Positions 24,193 to 32,671 of a stretch of 64,000 nucleotides of DNA are shown one piece after another (the stretch's first letter is position 1; each line of letters opens with the position of its first letter). This DNA comes from Miltoncostaea sp963823515 (GTDB lineage Bacteria > Actinomycetota > Thermoleophilia > Miltoncostaeales > Miltoncostaeaceae): positions 62,001-126,000 of the forward strand of contig CAWGMB010000014.1 of NCBI GenBank assembly GCA_963823515.1, in the 5' to 3' direction. The notes beneath the pieces are model-generated. The model saw only the letters and a program-made list of their open reading frames with translations, was not told where the DNA came from and did not search any database. The position numbers and the translations under genes are program-made.

Positions 24193-24370
24193 GGGCGACT
24201 CCTCGAGGCGGGACCATCTGTCTCATCGGCCGCGAGGGCCGATCCGACGACCCCGCGCCGCGGCCGGTGTCCGACCCCGACCTTCGACGACCCCGACAGG
24301 TCGTTCGTACAGGCACAGATTCGCCGGAAACCCCTAATGTGCTCCGGGTGCCATTGACGGACGCGCACTC

Positions 24371-26350
24371 GTGAAGGAGGCGCTGCGAAGAGGGGCCCTT
24401 GCCGTGGCCCTCGCGGCGCTGCCTGCTGCCGTCGCGCACGCCGACACGACGCCCGCGGCCCCGACCGCCGTGGTCGGCGCGACCACGCCGCAGGCGGCCC
24501 AGGGCGTCGCCGCCGAGTTGCGCCGGCACGGGCTCAGCGTCACGGCGATCCCCCGGATCGGCGCGCTGGAGGTCTCCGGCGACGACCTGGCGGCGGTGCG
24601 CGCCGCCGTCGGGCGCGACCCACGGGTGGATTGGGTGGAGGCCTCGCGCGACCGCTCGCTCTTCTCGATCGCTCCACCGGGGGTCGACGAGGAGACCGGC
24701 CGGACCTACGGCTGGTCGGTGGACAGCGTGCGCGCGACCGATGCCCTGGCGATGATGCCGGGGCTCTTTCCGACGTCGGTCGCCGTCATCGACAGCGGCA
24801 TCGACGTGACCCACCCGGACCTCGCCGGGCGGATCGGGCCGACCTACGACGTGCTCACCCGCGGCACCGGGGTGCGCGACGTGGTGGGCCACGGGACCTT
24901 CGTCGCGGGCCTGATCTCGGCGATCGACGGCAACGGGCTCGGCGCCCGCGGCGTCGCCGGCGCCACGAGGGTCCTGCCGATCCGGATAACGACCACGGGA
25001 ACCATCAAGAGCTCCGACGCCGCGGAGGGAATCATCCGCGCAGTCGACGCGGGCGCGGGGGTCATCAACCTCAGCTTCGGCGGGGCCACGATCTCGGAGG
25101 TCGAGAAGTCGGCCCTGGCCTACGCTGCGAAGCGCGACGTGCTCGTGGTGGCGGCGGCGGGCAACAGCTACCAGGTGACCAGCCCCGTGCCGAACCCGGT
25201 GCAGTACCCGGCGGCCGCCCTCGGCGGCGTGAAGGGTGGCTGGGGGCAGGGGCTGAGCGTCGCGGCGACGGACCCGCTGGGGCGCCGCGCGCGCTTCTCG
25301 ACCACGAACGACTTCGTGTCGGTCGCCGCACCCGGCGCCGGGTCGGGCGAGTGCGGCGACGGCGTCTTCTCGACGATCCCCGCGGCCTCGACGCTCCTGT
25401 GGGACGACGACTCGGCCGGCTCCTGCACGCGGGTCGTGGGCGAGCTCAGCACCCCCCAGGGCCGCTACGGGTACGCCGAGGGCACCAGCTTCGCGACCCC
25501 GCTGGTCTCGGGGGCCGCCGCCCTCGCCCGCGACGTGAATCCCAGCCTCACCGCCGAGCAGACGGCGGACGTGATCCGGCGCTCGGCCCACCAGACCGTC
25601 GGGACCGGCTGGAACGCGCAGACCGGCTGGGGCGTTCTCGATGTGGCCGCGGCGGTCGCCCTTGCGCGGACCTACGACACGATCGAGCCGGTGCCCGCCC
25701 TGACCGTACTCCCGCGCGCGGGAGCGCTCTCGGTGACCCTCGCCGGCACGGACGTGGCGGGGCCGGGGTCGACGCCGGCCGGGGTCGCGACGTACCGGCT
25801 GGAGCGCTCGAGCAACGGAAGGGACTTCGCCCCGATCGGAGCGGAGCAGGCCTCCCCCATCCACCTGGAGGACGCCGTCCCGGCGGGCGAGAGCCGCTGG
25901 TACCGGGGCACCGTCTGCGACCAGGTCCACAACTGCGCTCCGCCGACCCTCTCCGGGCCCGTGACGAGCACGACGTCCAGGACGAAGCTCGCGACGCCCG
26001 CCCCGCGGGCCCTCAGCATCGCCAAGAAGCCCCGGCCGAGGATCCGCGCCGTCGCCGCCGGTCGGCCGCGCACCTGCGTGCGATGCCTCCGGGTCGCGTT
26101 CACCGCCAAGGGCGCCTCCCGCCTCAAGTGGACCGTGAACATGAGAGCGGGCGCGGGCGTCAGGCGCGCGGCGAAGAAGGGCACCGTCCCCAGGCGCGGA
26201 CGGGTGGTCGCCGTCCTGCGGCTCTCCCGCCGGCCAACCTGCCGCGGGCGGATCCGGGTCAGGATCACGGTGAGGTCGGGTTCCGTGACCACCAGGTCCT
26301 CGCGCTCGGTCTCCGTGAGGAACAAGTGCGCCAGGCGCCGCGGGCGCTGA
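24371..26350 (+). CDS. secreted subtilisin-like serine protease (S8)
   Basis: A 659-residue protein. A signal peptide covers residues 1-24, and an inhibitor-I9-like prodomain lies at about 30-95. The S8 domain has Asp141 in AVIDSGIDVTHPD, His174 in GHGTFVAGL, oxyanion Asn265 in AAAGNS and Ser373 in GTSFATPLVSGAAAL. After about residue 430 comes a fibronectin-like stretch and a strongly basic Arg/Lys-rich C-terminal domain with two Cys (RTCVRCLRVAF), possibly binding cell-wall polymers. It starts with GTG. A 17-bp-stem hairpin lies about 58 bases after the stop. Confidence 0.92.
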   Translation: MKEALRRGALAVALAALPAAVAHADTTPAAPTAVVGATTPQAAQGVAAELRRHGLSVTAIPRIGALEVSGDDLAAVRAAVGRDPRVDWVEASRDRSLFSIAPPGVDEETGRTYGWSVDSVRATDALAMMPGLFPTSVAVIDSGIDVTHPDLAGRIGPTYDVLTRGTGVRDVVGHGTFVAGLISAIDGNGLGARGVAGATRVLPIRITTTGTIKSSDAAEGIIRAVDAGAGVINLSFGGATISEVEKSALAYAAKRDVLVVAAAGNSYQVTSPVPNPVQYPAAALGGVKGGWGQGLSVAATDPLGRRARFSTTNDFVSVAAPGAGSGECGDGVFSTIPAASTLLWDDDSAGSCTRVVGELSTPQGRYGYAEGTSFATPLVSGAAALARDVNPSLTAEQTADVIRRSAHQTVGTGWNAQTGWGVLDVAAAVALARTYDTIEPVPALTVLPRAGALSVTLAGTDVAGPGSTPAGVATYRLERSSNGRDFAPIGAEQASPIHLEDAVPAGESRWYRGTVCDQVHNCAPPTLSGPVTSTTSRTKLATPAPRALSIAKKPRPRIRAVAAGRPRTCVRCLRVAFTAKGASRLKWTVNMRAGAGVRRAAKKGTVPRRGRVVAVLRLSRRPTCRGRIRVRITVRSGSVTTRSSRSVSVRNKCARRRGR

Positions 26351-26407
26351 CCGGGCGGCGAGGAGCGTTTCCTGGCGCTTCCGGGTGCTTCCGCACCCGT
26401 GCGCCCG

Positions 26408-26450
26408 GGTGCGTCAATTGGCGCATCGCCGTAGCGCCAATTGACGCACC
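26408..26450. repeat. paired CAATTG palindrome, hairpin (copy 1)
   Basis: The arms 26408-26424 and 26434-26450 are exact inverted repeats of 17 bases, each containing GCGTCAATTGGCGC or its complement, around a nine-base loop. It lies between the subtilase and the SRPBCC gene and could also act as a terminator. It belongs to the family found at six other places in the window. Confidence 0.85.
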
Positions 26451-26496
26451 GGCCGATCCCGGTCGGGAGGCCCCCGTCCGCGACTAGGATCACCCC

Positions 26497-26985
26497 ATGA
26501 CCTCCCCCTCGATCCTCGAGCGCTCGGTCGAGATCGCCGCGCCTCTGGAAGACGTCTTCGCGTTCCACCTCGACACGCGCAACGCTGCGCTGATCTCGCC
26601 CCCCGGCACGCGGATCCTCGGTGTCGAGGGGACGTTTCCGGTTGTGTCGGGAGCCGTCGTCACGATGCGCATGCGCCAGCGACCGATGCCCTTCGGCATG
26701 ACCTGGCGGGTCCGCATCGAGGACGTGACGGCGCCCGAGCGCATCGTCAACGTGGCTGAGCGCTCGCCGTTCGCGGCGTGGCGGCACGAGCACCTCTTCG
26801 CGGCGCTCGAGGACGGCCGCACCCGGATGACCGACCGCGTCACCTACCGGCTGCCCGCCGGTCCCCTCGGCCGCATCGCCGACCGCATCGCCGTGAGGCG
26901 CCAGTTGTCGTCGGCATTCGAGGAGCGCCATCGCCGGACCCGTGAACTGCTGGAGGAGCGGGCGAGGGGGGCCGCCGCCGGGTGA
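26497..26985 (+). CDS. SRPBCC-superfamily ligand-binding protein
   Basis: A 162-residue protein of the START/Bet v 1-like fold: ILERSVEIAAPLEDVFAFHLDTRN at the start, MTWRVRIEDVTAPERIVNV in the middle, and RMTDRVTYRLPAGPLGRIADRIAVRRQLSSAFEERHRR at the C-terminal helix. Coenzyme Q-binding-like relatives are common beside photolyase genes, often as cell-division-inhibitor-like or SRPBCC proteins. The stop overlaps the GTG of the photolyase gene, so they are probably co-expressed. The ligand is unknown. Confidence 0.8.
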   Translation: MTSPSILERSVEIAAPLEDVFAFHLDTRNAALISPPGTRILGVEGTFPVVSGAVVTMRMRQRPMPFGMTWRVRIEDVTAPERIVNVAERSPFAAWRHEHLFAALEDGRTRMTDRVTYRLPAGPLGRIADRIAVRRQLSSAFEERHRRTRELLEERARGAAAG

Positions 26986-28388
26986 GCGCCGTGCGCCCGA
27001 CGGTGGTCTGGTTCCGGCGCGATCTGCGCGTCGCCGACCACCCCGGTCTGCGGGCGGCCGCCGACGCTGGGCCCGTCGTCTGCCTCTTCGTCCTGGATCC
27101 GGCGCTCCTCGGCCGTCGGCACCATGCCTCGCCGGTGCGCCTGAGGTTCCTCCGGGCAGGGCTCGAGGCCCTGGACGCGGAGCTCGCGGCGCGCGGATCC
27201 CGCCTCGTGGTGCGCGAGGGCTCGCCCCAGGTGGTCGTCCCCCAGGTCGCCCGCGAGGCGGACGCCGGCGCCGTGTCGTTCATCCGTGAGATCTCCCCCT
27301 ACGGCCGGACGCGCGATGACCGGGTCGCGGAGGCCCTCGGGACCGCGGGGGTCGAGGTGCGCAAGACGGGCGGCGACCTCGTCGCGGCGCCCGAGGACCT
27401 GGCCGGTTCGTCCGGAGCCGGCTATCTGGTCTTCACGCCCTTCAGCCGGGCCTGGAGGGAGGTGCCCCTGCCCCCGCACGTCGCTGCCCCCGCCGCGATC
27501 CCGGGCCCCGAGCTGCCGAGCGCCGGCCTCGACCGCCTCCCGTCGGGCGATCCGCCGCTCGATGCCGGCCCGGTGGCCGCGCGCCGGCACCTGGCGGCGT
27601 TCGTCCGCGACGGCAGGGCCGACGGGTACGCCGACGGGCGGAACGCCATGGCCGAGGATGCGACCTCGCACCTGTCGGCATACCTGCGCCTGGGGATGTG
27701 CAGCGCCGCCCAGGTGGGGCGCGCCCTGGGCCTGCCGGGCAGCCTCTCGGCCGGCCGAGAGGCCTTCTGGCGCCAGCTCTGCTGGCGCGAGTTCTACCAC
27801 CATCATCTGGCGCGGCACCCCGAGGTGGCCCGTACCGCCCTCCGAGCCGACCTGCGGGGCATCCGCTGGGACGACGACCCCGGCCAACTGGCCGCGTGGA
27901 CCGCGGGCGAGACCGGCTACCCGATCGTCGACGCCGGGATGCGCCAATTGGCGCAGACCGGCTGGATCCACAACCGCGCGCGCATGGTCGTCGCGTCCTT
28001 CCTCGTGAAGGACCTCCTGATCGACTGGAGGCGGGGCGAGACGGTCTTCATGCAGGGCCTCGTCGACGGCGACCCCGCGAACAACAACGGCGGCTGGCAG
28101 TGGACCGCGGGTACCGGGACCGACGCCGCCCCGTACTTCCGGATCCTCAGCCCGACGCGGCAGGGTGAGCGCTTCGATCCCGCGGGCGCCTACGTGCGCC
28201 GCTACGTGCCCGAGCTGCGCGACGTGCCGGATTCCCGCATCCATGAGCCCTGGCGCATGAGCGCCGAGGAACAGCGCGGCGCCGGGTGTCGCATCGGGAG
28301 CGACTACCCGGCGCCGCTGGTGGACCACCGCGAGCGGCGCGAGCTCGCGCTCGATCGCTATCGGCAGTCCCGGGAGGCGGCCGGCTGA
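26982..28388 (+). CDS. phrB: deoxyribodipyrimidine photolyase
   Basis: A 468-residue DNA photolyase: an N-terminal antenna-binding domain (VVWFRRDLRVADHPGL) and a C-terminal FAD domain with TSHLSAYLRLGMCSAAQV, FWRQLCWREFYHH, GYPIVDAGMRQLAQTGWIHNRARM and NNNGGWQW...YFRILSPTRQ. These are the FAD and lesion-binding motifs of CPD photolyases. It repairs UV-made pyrimidine dimers using light. The codons for MRQLA coincide with a copy of the CAATTG palindrome (27940-27955), and the Leu there is encoded by TTG, unusual in this GC-rich region. Confidence 0.95.
   Translation: MSAVRPTVVWFRRDLRVADHPGLRAAADAGPVVCLFVLDPALLGRRHHASPVRLRFLRAGLEALDAELAARGSRLVVREGSPQVVVPQVAREADAGAVSFIREISPYGRTRDDRVAEALGTAGVEVRKTGGDLVAAPEDLAGSSGAGYLVFTPFSRAWREVPLPPHVAAPAAIPGPELPSAGLDRLPSGDPPLDAGPVAARRHLAAFVRDGRADGYADGRNAMAEDATSHLSAYLRLGMCSAAQVGRALGLPGSLSAGREAFWRQLCWREFYHHHLARHPEVARTALRADLRGIRWDDDPGQLAAWTAGETGYPIVDAGMRQLAQTGWIHNRARMVVASFLVKDLLIDWRRGETVFMQGLVDGDPANNNGGWQWTAGTGTDAAPYFRILSPTRQGERFDPAGAYVRRYVPELRDVPDSRIHEPWRMSAEEQRGAGCRIGSDYPAPLVDHRERRELALDRYRQSREAAG
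27940..27955. repeat. CAATTG palindrome inside the photolyase gene (copy 2)
   Basis: A 16-base perfect palindrome (TGCGCCAATTGGCGCA) lies within the conserved MRQLA codons. The protein motif there is itself conserved, so this copy may reflect coding constraint rather than insertion. Confidence 0.8.
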
Positions 28389-28501
28389 ACACCGGCCGCT
28401 GTCGAGTGACGGCGCCCGGTCCGTGGGTCGCCCGCCAGGTGGGATATCGGCCGGCGTCGTCACGAGCATGAGGCGGACCAGGGCCAGCTGGTAACCTCAT
28501 C

Positions 28502-28590
28502 TCGGACAGGGGAGCTGCCGTGGGCGGCTGAGAGGAGGCGATCGGGCCTCGACCCTTGAACCTGATCTGGGTAATGCCAGCGAAGGGAGC
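28502..28590 (+). ncRNA. TPP riboswitch (THI element)
   Basis: The conserved core CTGAGAG lies at 28528, and the distal half runs from ACCTGATCTGGGTAATGCC to CAGCGAAGGGA (28560-28588), matching the thiamin-pyrophosphate aptamer. The 3' end GAAGGGAG also serves as ribosome-binding site for thiL, about ten bases before its ATG. Ligand binding should therefore block translation initiation. It would lower thiL and the uptake genes when thiamin pyrophosphate is plentiful. Confidence 0.95.
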
Positions 28591-28599
28591 CTCACTCCG

Positions 28600-29574
28600 A
28601 TGTCGGAGCTCGCGCTCATCGAGCGCATCGCATCGCGCACCGCCACCCATCCGGGGACCTCGCTGGGCATCGGTGACGACGCCGCGATCCTCGATCTCGG
28701 AGGCCGGGCGGTCGTGACCCACGACATGCTCGTGGAGGGGGTGCACTTCCGGCTGTCGACGACGGATCCGCAGGACCTTGGCGCGAAGGCCGTGGCCGTG
28801 AACCTCTCTGATCTCGCCGCGATGGGCGTGGAGCCCGTCGCCGTGATCGTCGGCCTGGGCCTGCCGAGGCAATTCGCCGCACGCGGCGGCGCCGACGCCC
28901 TCTCGGCCGGGATCGAGGCGATGGCGCGGCGTCACGGGGTCACCGTCGCGGGCGGGGACATCACGCTCTGCCCCGCTCTCGTCATCGGCATCACCGCGAT
29001 CGGGCGGCCGGTGGCGGGCGTGGAGCCGCTGCGCCGCTCGGGGGCCCGCCCGGGCGACCTCTTGTGCGTCACCGGGGTGCTCGGCGCCTCCGCCGCGGGG
29101 CTCTCCCTCCTCGAGGACCCCGCGCTGCTGCCGGGCCTGGGGGCGCGTGGGGATCTCGTGTCCGCGCACCGGCGACCCGAGCCGCGCGTGTCCGCGGGTC
29201 AGGCGCTCGCCGCCGGTGGCGCGCACGCGATGCTCGACATCTCCGACGGCCTCGTCCTCGACGCCGGCCGGCTGGCGCGCGCGAGCGGCGTGCGATGCCG
29301 GATCGATCTCCCTCGGATCCCGCTCGCCGAGGGCGTCGCGGAGGTCGCGATCGCGTTGGATCGCGAGCCGCGGCAAATGGCCGCCACGGCCGGCGAGGCC
29401 TACGAGCTGCTCGCCGCCGTGCCACCCGGGTACCTCGACACGCTGCGAGCCGCCCTCGAGGTCCCCCTCACGGTGGTCGGCGAGGTGGCCCCGGGCGACC
29501 CGGGGGTGGATCTTCGCGACACGGCGGGCCGTCCGGTGCGGGTGGAGTCGCCCGGCTGGGAGCACGATGTCTGA
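28600..29574 (+). CDS. thiL: thiamin-monophosphate kinase
   Basis: A 324-residue PurM-like kinase: LGIGDDAAIL for the ATP/Mg site, THDMLVEGVHF, DLGAKAVAVNLSDLAAMGVEP, VAGGDITLCPALVIGITAIG and a C-terminal MLDISDGLVLDAGRLA. It makes thiamin pyrophosphate from thiamin monophosphate, the last step of the pathway. It directly follows the TPP riboswitch and overlaps the next gene by eight bases, so it leads an operon with an uptake system. Placing the pathway's last kinase together with uptake genes suggests salvage is important here (inference). Confidence 0.95.
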   Translation: MSELALIERIASRTATHPGTSLGIGDDAAILDLGGRAVVTHDMLVEGVHFRLSTTDPQDLGAKAVAVNLSDLAAMGVEPVAVIVGLGLPRQFAARGGADALSAGIEAMARRHGVTVAGGDITLCPALVIGITAIGRPVAGVEPLRRSGARPGDLLCVTGVLGASAAGLSLLEDPALLPGLGARGDLVSAHRRPEPRVSAGQALAAGGAHAMLDISDGLVLDAGRLARASGVRCRIDLPRIPLAEGVAEVAIALDREPRQMAATAGEAYELLAAVPPGYLDTLRAALEVPLTVVGEVAPGDPGVDLRDTAGRPVRVESPGWEHDV

Positions 29575-30340
29575 ACCGGCGGGGGCGCCACTGATCGAGG
29601 CGCGCGACCTGAGGTTGCACCTGGGCGAGACGCCCGTCCTCGACGGACTCACGCTCCGGGTCGAACCGGGTGAGTTCGTGGCGCTCGTCGGTCCCTCGGG
29701 CTGCGGCAAGAGCACGCTGCTCTCGGTTCTCGCCGGTCTCATCGAGCCCGCGTCCGGGGCCGTGCTGATCGACTCCCTCCCCTCCCCGGCGCGACTCGGC
29801 CGGCTGACCCTGATGCCCCAGAGCGATGCGCTGATGCCGTGGCGGACGGTGCTCGACAACGTCCTCGTGGCCCCGCTCCTGGCGCGGGCGGGCCGGCGGG
29901 AGGCGACGGTCCTCGCGCGGCACACGCTCACCCGCTTCGGACTGGCCGGCTTCGAGGACCACTACCCCCACGCGCTCTCTGGCGGCATGCGCCAGAGGGT
30001 CGCCCTCGCGCGGACGCTCCTCGGCGGCGCTCGCGCGTGGCTGCTCGACGAACCGTTCGGCGCCCTCGACGCTCTCACGCGGGCCGACCTGCGCACCGTC
30101 CTCGCCGAGGCCTGGGGGCGTGACCGGCCGACCACGCTGCTCGTCACGCACGACCTCGACGAGGCCGCAATCCTCGCGGATCGCATACTCGTCTGCGGGC
30201 CGCGTCCGGCGCGCGTGGTGAGCGAGATCCGCGTCGCACTTCCGCGCCCGCGCGGAATCGACGACACGCTGCGGCCCGGTTTCGTGGCGCTGCGGGCCGA
30301 GGTCCTCGGCGCGCTGCGCTCGGCGGGGGCGATCGCGTGA
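29567..30340 (+). CDS. thiZ: ABC transporter ATP-binding protein for thiamin precursor (ThiZ-like)
   Basis: A 257-residue NitT/TauT-type ATPase: Walker A GPSGCGKST, Q-loop LMPQSDALMPW, signature LSGGMRQRVALARTL, Walker B AWLLDEPFGALD and switch TLLVTHDLDEA. In such importers the subunit couples to a single TM protein and a periplasmic-type binding lipoprotein, both encoded next. The thiamin-related specificity rests on the riboswitch and ThiY-like partner, not on the ATPase itself. Confidence 0.88.
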   Translation: MSEPAGAPLIEARDLRLHLGETPVLDGLTLRVEPGEFVALVGPSGCGKSTLLSVLAGLIEPASGAVLIDSLPSPARLGRLTLMPQSDALMPWRTVLDNVLVAPLLARAGRREATVLARHTLTRFGLAGFEDHYPHALSGGMRQRVALARTLLGGARAWLLDEPFGALDALTRADLRTVLAEAWGRDRPTTLLVTHDLDEAAILADRILVCGPRPARVVSEIRVALPRPRGIDDTLRPGFVALRAEVLGALRSAGAIA

Positions 30341-31161
30341 CGACCGTCGAGCGACCCGGGGTGGCTCTGGACCCGCAGCCCATCCGGAGGCCCGGGCCGG
30401 CGTTCTCCCGCCTCCCCCTCCTGCTGTTGCCGCTCGCTGCGCTTGCCGCGTGGCAGATCGTCGTGTGGGCGTTCGCCCCGCGCGAGTGGCTGCTGCCGTC
30501 GCCGGCGGCCGTCGCCGAGGTGCTGTGGTCGGACCGCGGACGCCTCTGGTTCCACGCCCAGGCGACCATCGTCGAGGCGGCTCTCGGATTCTCCCTGGCC
30601 GCCACCCTCGGGGTGGCGCTCGCCGTCGCCATCGTGGCCTCCCCGGTCGTTGAGCGGACCCTCTATCCGTGGCTCGTGGCGAGCCAGGCGATACCGATCC
30701 TCGCCGTCGCCCCGCTGGTGGCGATCTGGCTGAACTACGGCGCCGCGCAGGTGATGGTCGCCTTCGTGATCGCCTTCTTCCCGGTTGTCGTGACGGGCGT
30801 CAACGGACTGCGCGGCGTCGATCCATCCCTCGCGCGCGCCGTGCGCACCCTGGGTGCGGGCCGGGCCTGGACCTTCCGCCACGTGACGTTCCCCGCCGCG
30901 CTGCCCTCGCTGTTCTCGGGCCTGCGGATGTCGGCCGTCTTCGCGGTCACCGGGGCCGTGGTGGCGGAGTACGTCGGCGCGGACCGCGGCCTCGGTTACC
31001 TCTCCGAGTTCTCGACTGCCCAGTTCCTGACGGCCCGCAGCTTCGCGGCGATCGCCCTTCTGGCGGTCGTCGGCATGGCCTTCTTCGGCGCGGTGAGCCT
31101 GGCCGAGCGCCTGGTCCTCCCCCATCGCCGCCATTCGACCAGACCTACGTGGAGACGCTGA
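30337..31161 (+). CDS. thiX: ABC importer permease (ThiX-like)
   Basis: A 274-residue membrane protein with about six helices and the importer EAA-like loop: GADRGLGYLSEFSTAQFLTARSF plus the upstream RAVRTLGAGRAWTFRHVTFPAALPSLFSGLR. The GTG start overlaps the thiZ stop (GTGA), and its own stop shares one base with the ATG of the binding-protein gene. It probably forms a homodimeric channel for a thiamin precursor. Confidence 0.88.
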   Translation: MTTVERPGVALDPQPIRRPGPAFSRLPLLLLPLAALAAWQIVVWAFAPREWLLPSPAAVAEVLWSDRGRLWFHAQATIVEAALGFSLAATLGVALAVAIVASPVVERTLYPWLVASQAIPILAVAPLVAIWLNYGAAQVMVAFVIAFFPVVVTGVNGLRGVDPSLARAVRTLGAGRAWTFRHVTFPAALPSLFSGLRMSAVFAVTGAVVAEYVGADRGLGYLSEFSTAQFLTARSFAAIALLAVVGMAFFGAVSLAERLVLPHRRHSTRPTWRR

Positions 31162-32171
31162 TGATCCGTCGTCGTGCACTGCTCGCCCTCCTGGCCTCCG
31201 CCGCCGCCTGCGTGGGCGCGGTCGCGCTCGCCGGCTGCGGAGACGACGGAGGGGGCGCCGCCGAGAAGGAACCGGTGAGCCTCATCCTCGACTGGTACCC
31301 GAACGTCGATCACGCCGGTGTCTACGGTGCCATCTCGCAGGACTACTTCTCAGACCAGGGCCTCGACGTCACCCCGAAGGTGCCGAGCGATCCGACCGCG
31401 TCGCTGAAGCAGGTCGGGCTGGGGCGGGCGGACTTCGCGATCTCCTACGAGCAGGAGGTGCTGCTCGCGCGGTCCCAGGGCGTGCCGGTGGTCGCGGTGG
31501 GCGCGATCGTCACACACCCGCTCAACACCGTCCTGGTGCGCCGCGATCGCGGCATCACGACGGCGAAGGACCTGGAGGGGAAGACGGTCGGCGTCGCGGG
31601 TGCTCCGTCCGACCGGCCGCTGCTCGATTCGGTGGTGCGCTCGGCCGGGGGCGACCCGTCCGCCGTGACGGTGAAGACCATCGGCTACGCGCTCAGCCCT
31701 GCGCTGGCCGCCGGCAAGGTGGACGCGGTGATCGGCGCCTACTGGAACGTCGAGCAGATCGAACTGGAGCGCAAGGGTGTCGATGTCGCGGCGCTCAGGC
31801 TGGAGGAGAACGGCGTCCCGGACTACGACGAGCTCGTCGTGGTGACGAGCGACGCGACGATCCGGGACCGGCCCGACATGGTGCGCGCGTTCCTCCGAGG
31901 ACTCCGCTCCGGGCAGGACTGGGCGGCCACGGATCAGAGCGGTGCCGTCACGGCGCTCGTCGCCGCGAACGAGGACCTCGACAAGGAGACCGTCGCGGCC
32001 CAACTCGAGGTCACCGCCGACCTCCTGTCCCCTGCCGACGAGCGGACCCTCACGGTCGATCCGGCCGAGTGGGCGGACTTCGCCACATGGATGCGCGAAA
32101 ACGGCCTGCTCACGAAGCCCGTCGATGTGAACGCGGCTGTCACTGCGGCGTTCCTGCCCAACGGGGATTGA
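31161..32171 (+). CDS. thiY: lipoprotein substrate-binding protein for thiamin precursor (ThiY/NMT1-like)
   Basis: A 336-residue lipoprotein: a signal peptide with lipobox LAGC at about residue 25, followed by an NMT1/THI5-type fold. LILDWYPNVDHAGVYGAISQDYF, ADFAISYEQEVLLARSQGVPVVAVGAIV, LEGKTVGV and VDAVIGAYWNVEQIELERKG are typical. It should bind a pyrimidine precursor (HMP or formylaminopyrimidine) outside the membrane and deliver it to the ThiX channel. The ligand assignment follows from the family and the TPP riboswitch. Confidence 0.88.
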   Translation: MIRRRALLALLASAAACVGAVALAGCGDDGGGAAEKEPVSLILDWYPNVDHAGVYGAISQDYFSDQGLDVTPKVPSDPTASLKQVGLGRADFAISYEQEVLLARSQGVPVVAVGAIVTHPLNTVLVRRDRGITTAKDLEGKTVGVAGAPSDRPLLDSVVRSAGGDPSAVTVKTIGYALSPALAAGKVDAVIGAYWNVEQIELERKGVDVAALRLEENGVPDYDELVVVTSDATIRDRPDMVRAFLRGLRSGQDWAATDQSGAVTALVAANEDLDKETVAAQLEVTADLLSPADERTLTVDPAEWADFATWMRENGLLTKPVDVNAAVTAAFLPNGD

Positions 32172-32178
32172 CGCCCTG

Positions 32179-32218
32179 CGCAGTGGGCGCGCCCCGGAGT
32201 CCGGGGGCGCCCACTGCG
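32179..32218. terminator. bidirectional hairpin between thiY and the prepilin gene
   Basis: CGCAGTGGGCGC (32179-32190) pairs with GCGCCCACTGCG (32207-32218), and the inner CCCCGG/CCGGGG extends the stem with one bulge. It lies between two convergent genes, so it can end both transcripts. Confidence 0.75.
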
Positions 32219-32227
32219 GCGGCGGAT

Positions 32228-32671
32228 CTACCAGTCGCACCCGGGGCCGCACGTGCGGGTCACGGTCGGCGCTCCGGCGAGGTCCTTCGCGACGACGTAC
32301 GCGCGGCCGGAGGCCGAGGTCGTGGTGAGCGTGTAGCCCTGTGGCGTGAGGTCGGTGACCGAGACCTGGTCCTCGGGGGCGCGGGCGCCGGCGGCGGCGA
32401 GCCACGAGACGCTGGGCTCGGTGGTGGCGAGCCGGGTGGTCGTGAGGGCCGCGTAGCCGTCGGCGTCGACCGCGGCGGCCTCGAGACCGGCGGCGGCGGT
32501 ACGGAGCAACGCCTGGGCGGTGGCCCCCTCGGCCTTCTCGCGCTGCCCGAGGACCGACGGGATCATCACCGCGGCGAGCAACCCCAGCACGATCATCGCG
32601 ACGAGGAGCTCCACGAACGTGAAGCCGGCCTGCCGTCGCCGGTCGATCCGGGTGGTGCAGTACGTGGTCAT
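32228..32671 (-). CDS. type IV prepilin-like protein
   Basis: A 147-residue protein with a classic prepilin start: a short basic leader ending RRRQAG, then FTFVELLVAMIVLGLLAAVMIP. Cleavage is expected between Gly and Phe, and Glu5 is present. The C-terminal head has two Cys that could form a disulfide loop (TRTCGPGCDW), as in many pilins. It is probably a major or minor pilin/pseudopilin, but no assembly genes are nearby. The ATG overlaps a stop of the upstream reading frame (ATGA). Confidence 0.88.
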   Translation of the reverse strand: MTTYCTTRIDRRRQAGFTFVELLVAMIVLGLLAAVMIPSVLGQREKAEGATAQALLRTAAAGLEAAAVDADGYAALTTTRLATTEPSVSWLAAAGARAPEDQVSVTDLTPQGYTLTTTSASGRAYVVAKDLAGAPTVTRTCGPGCDW

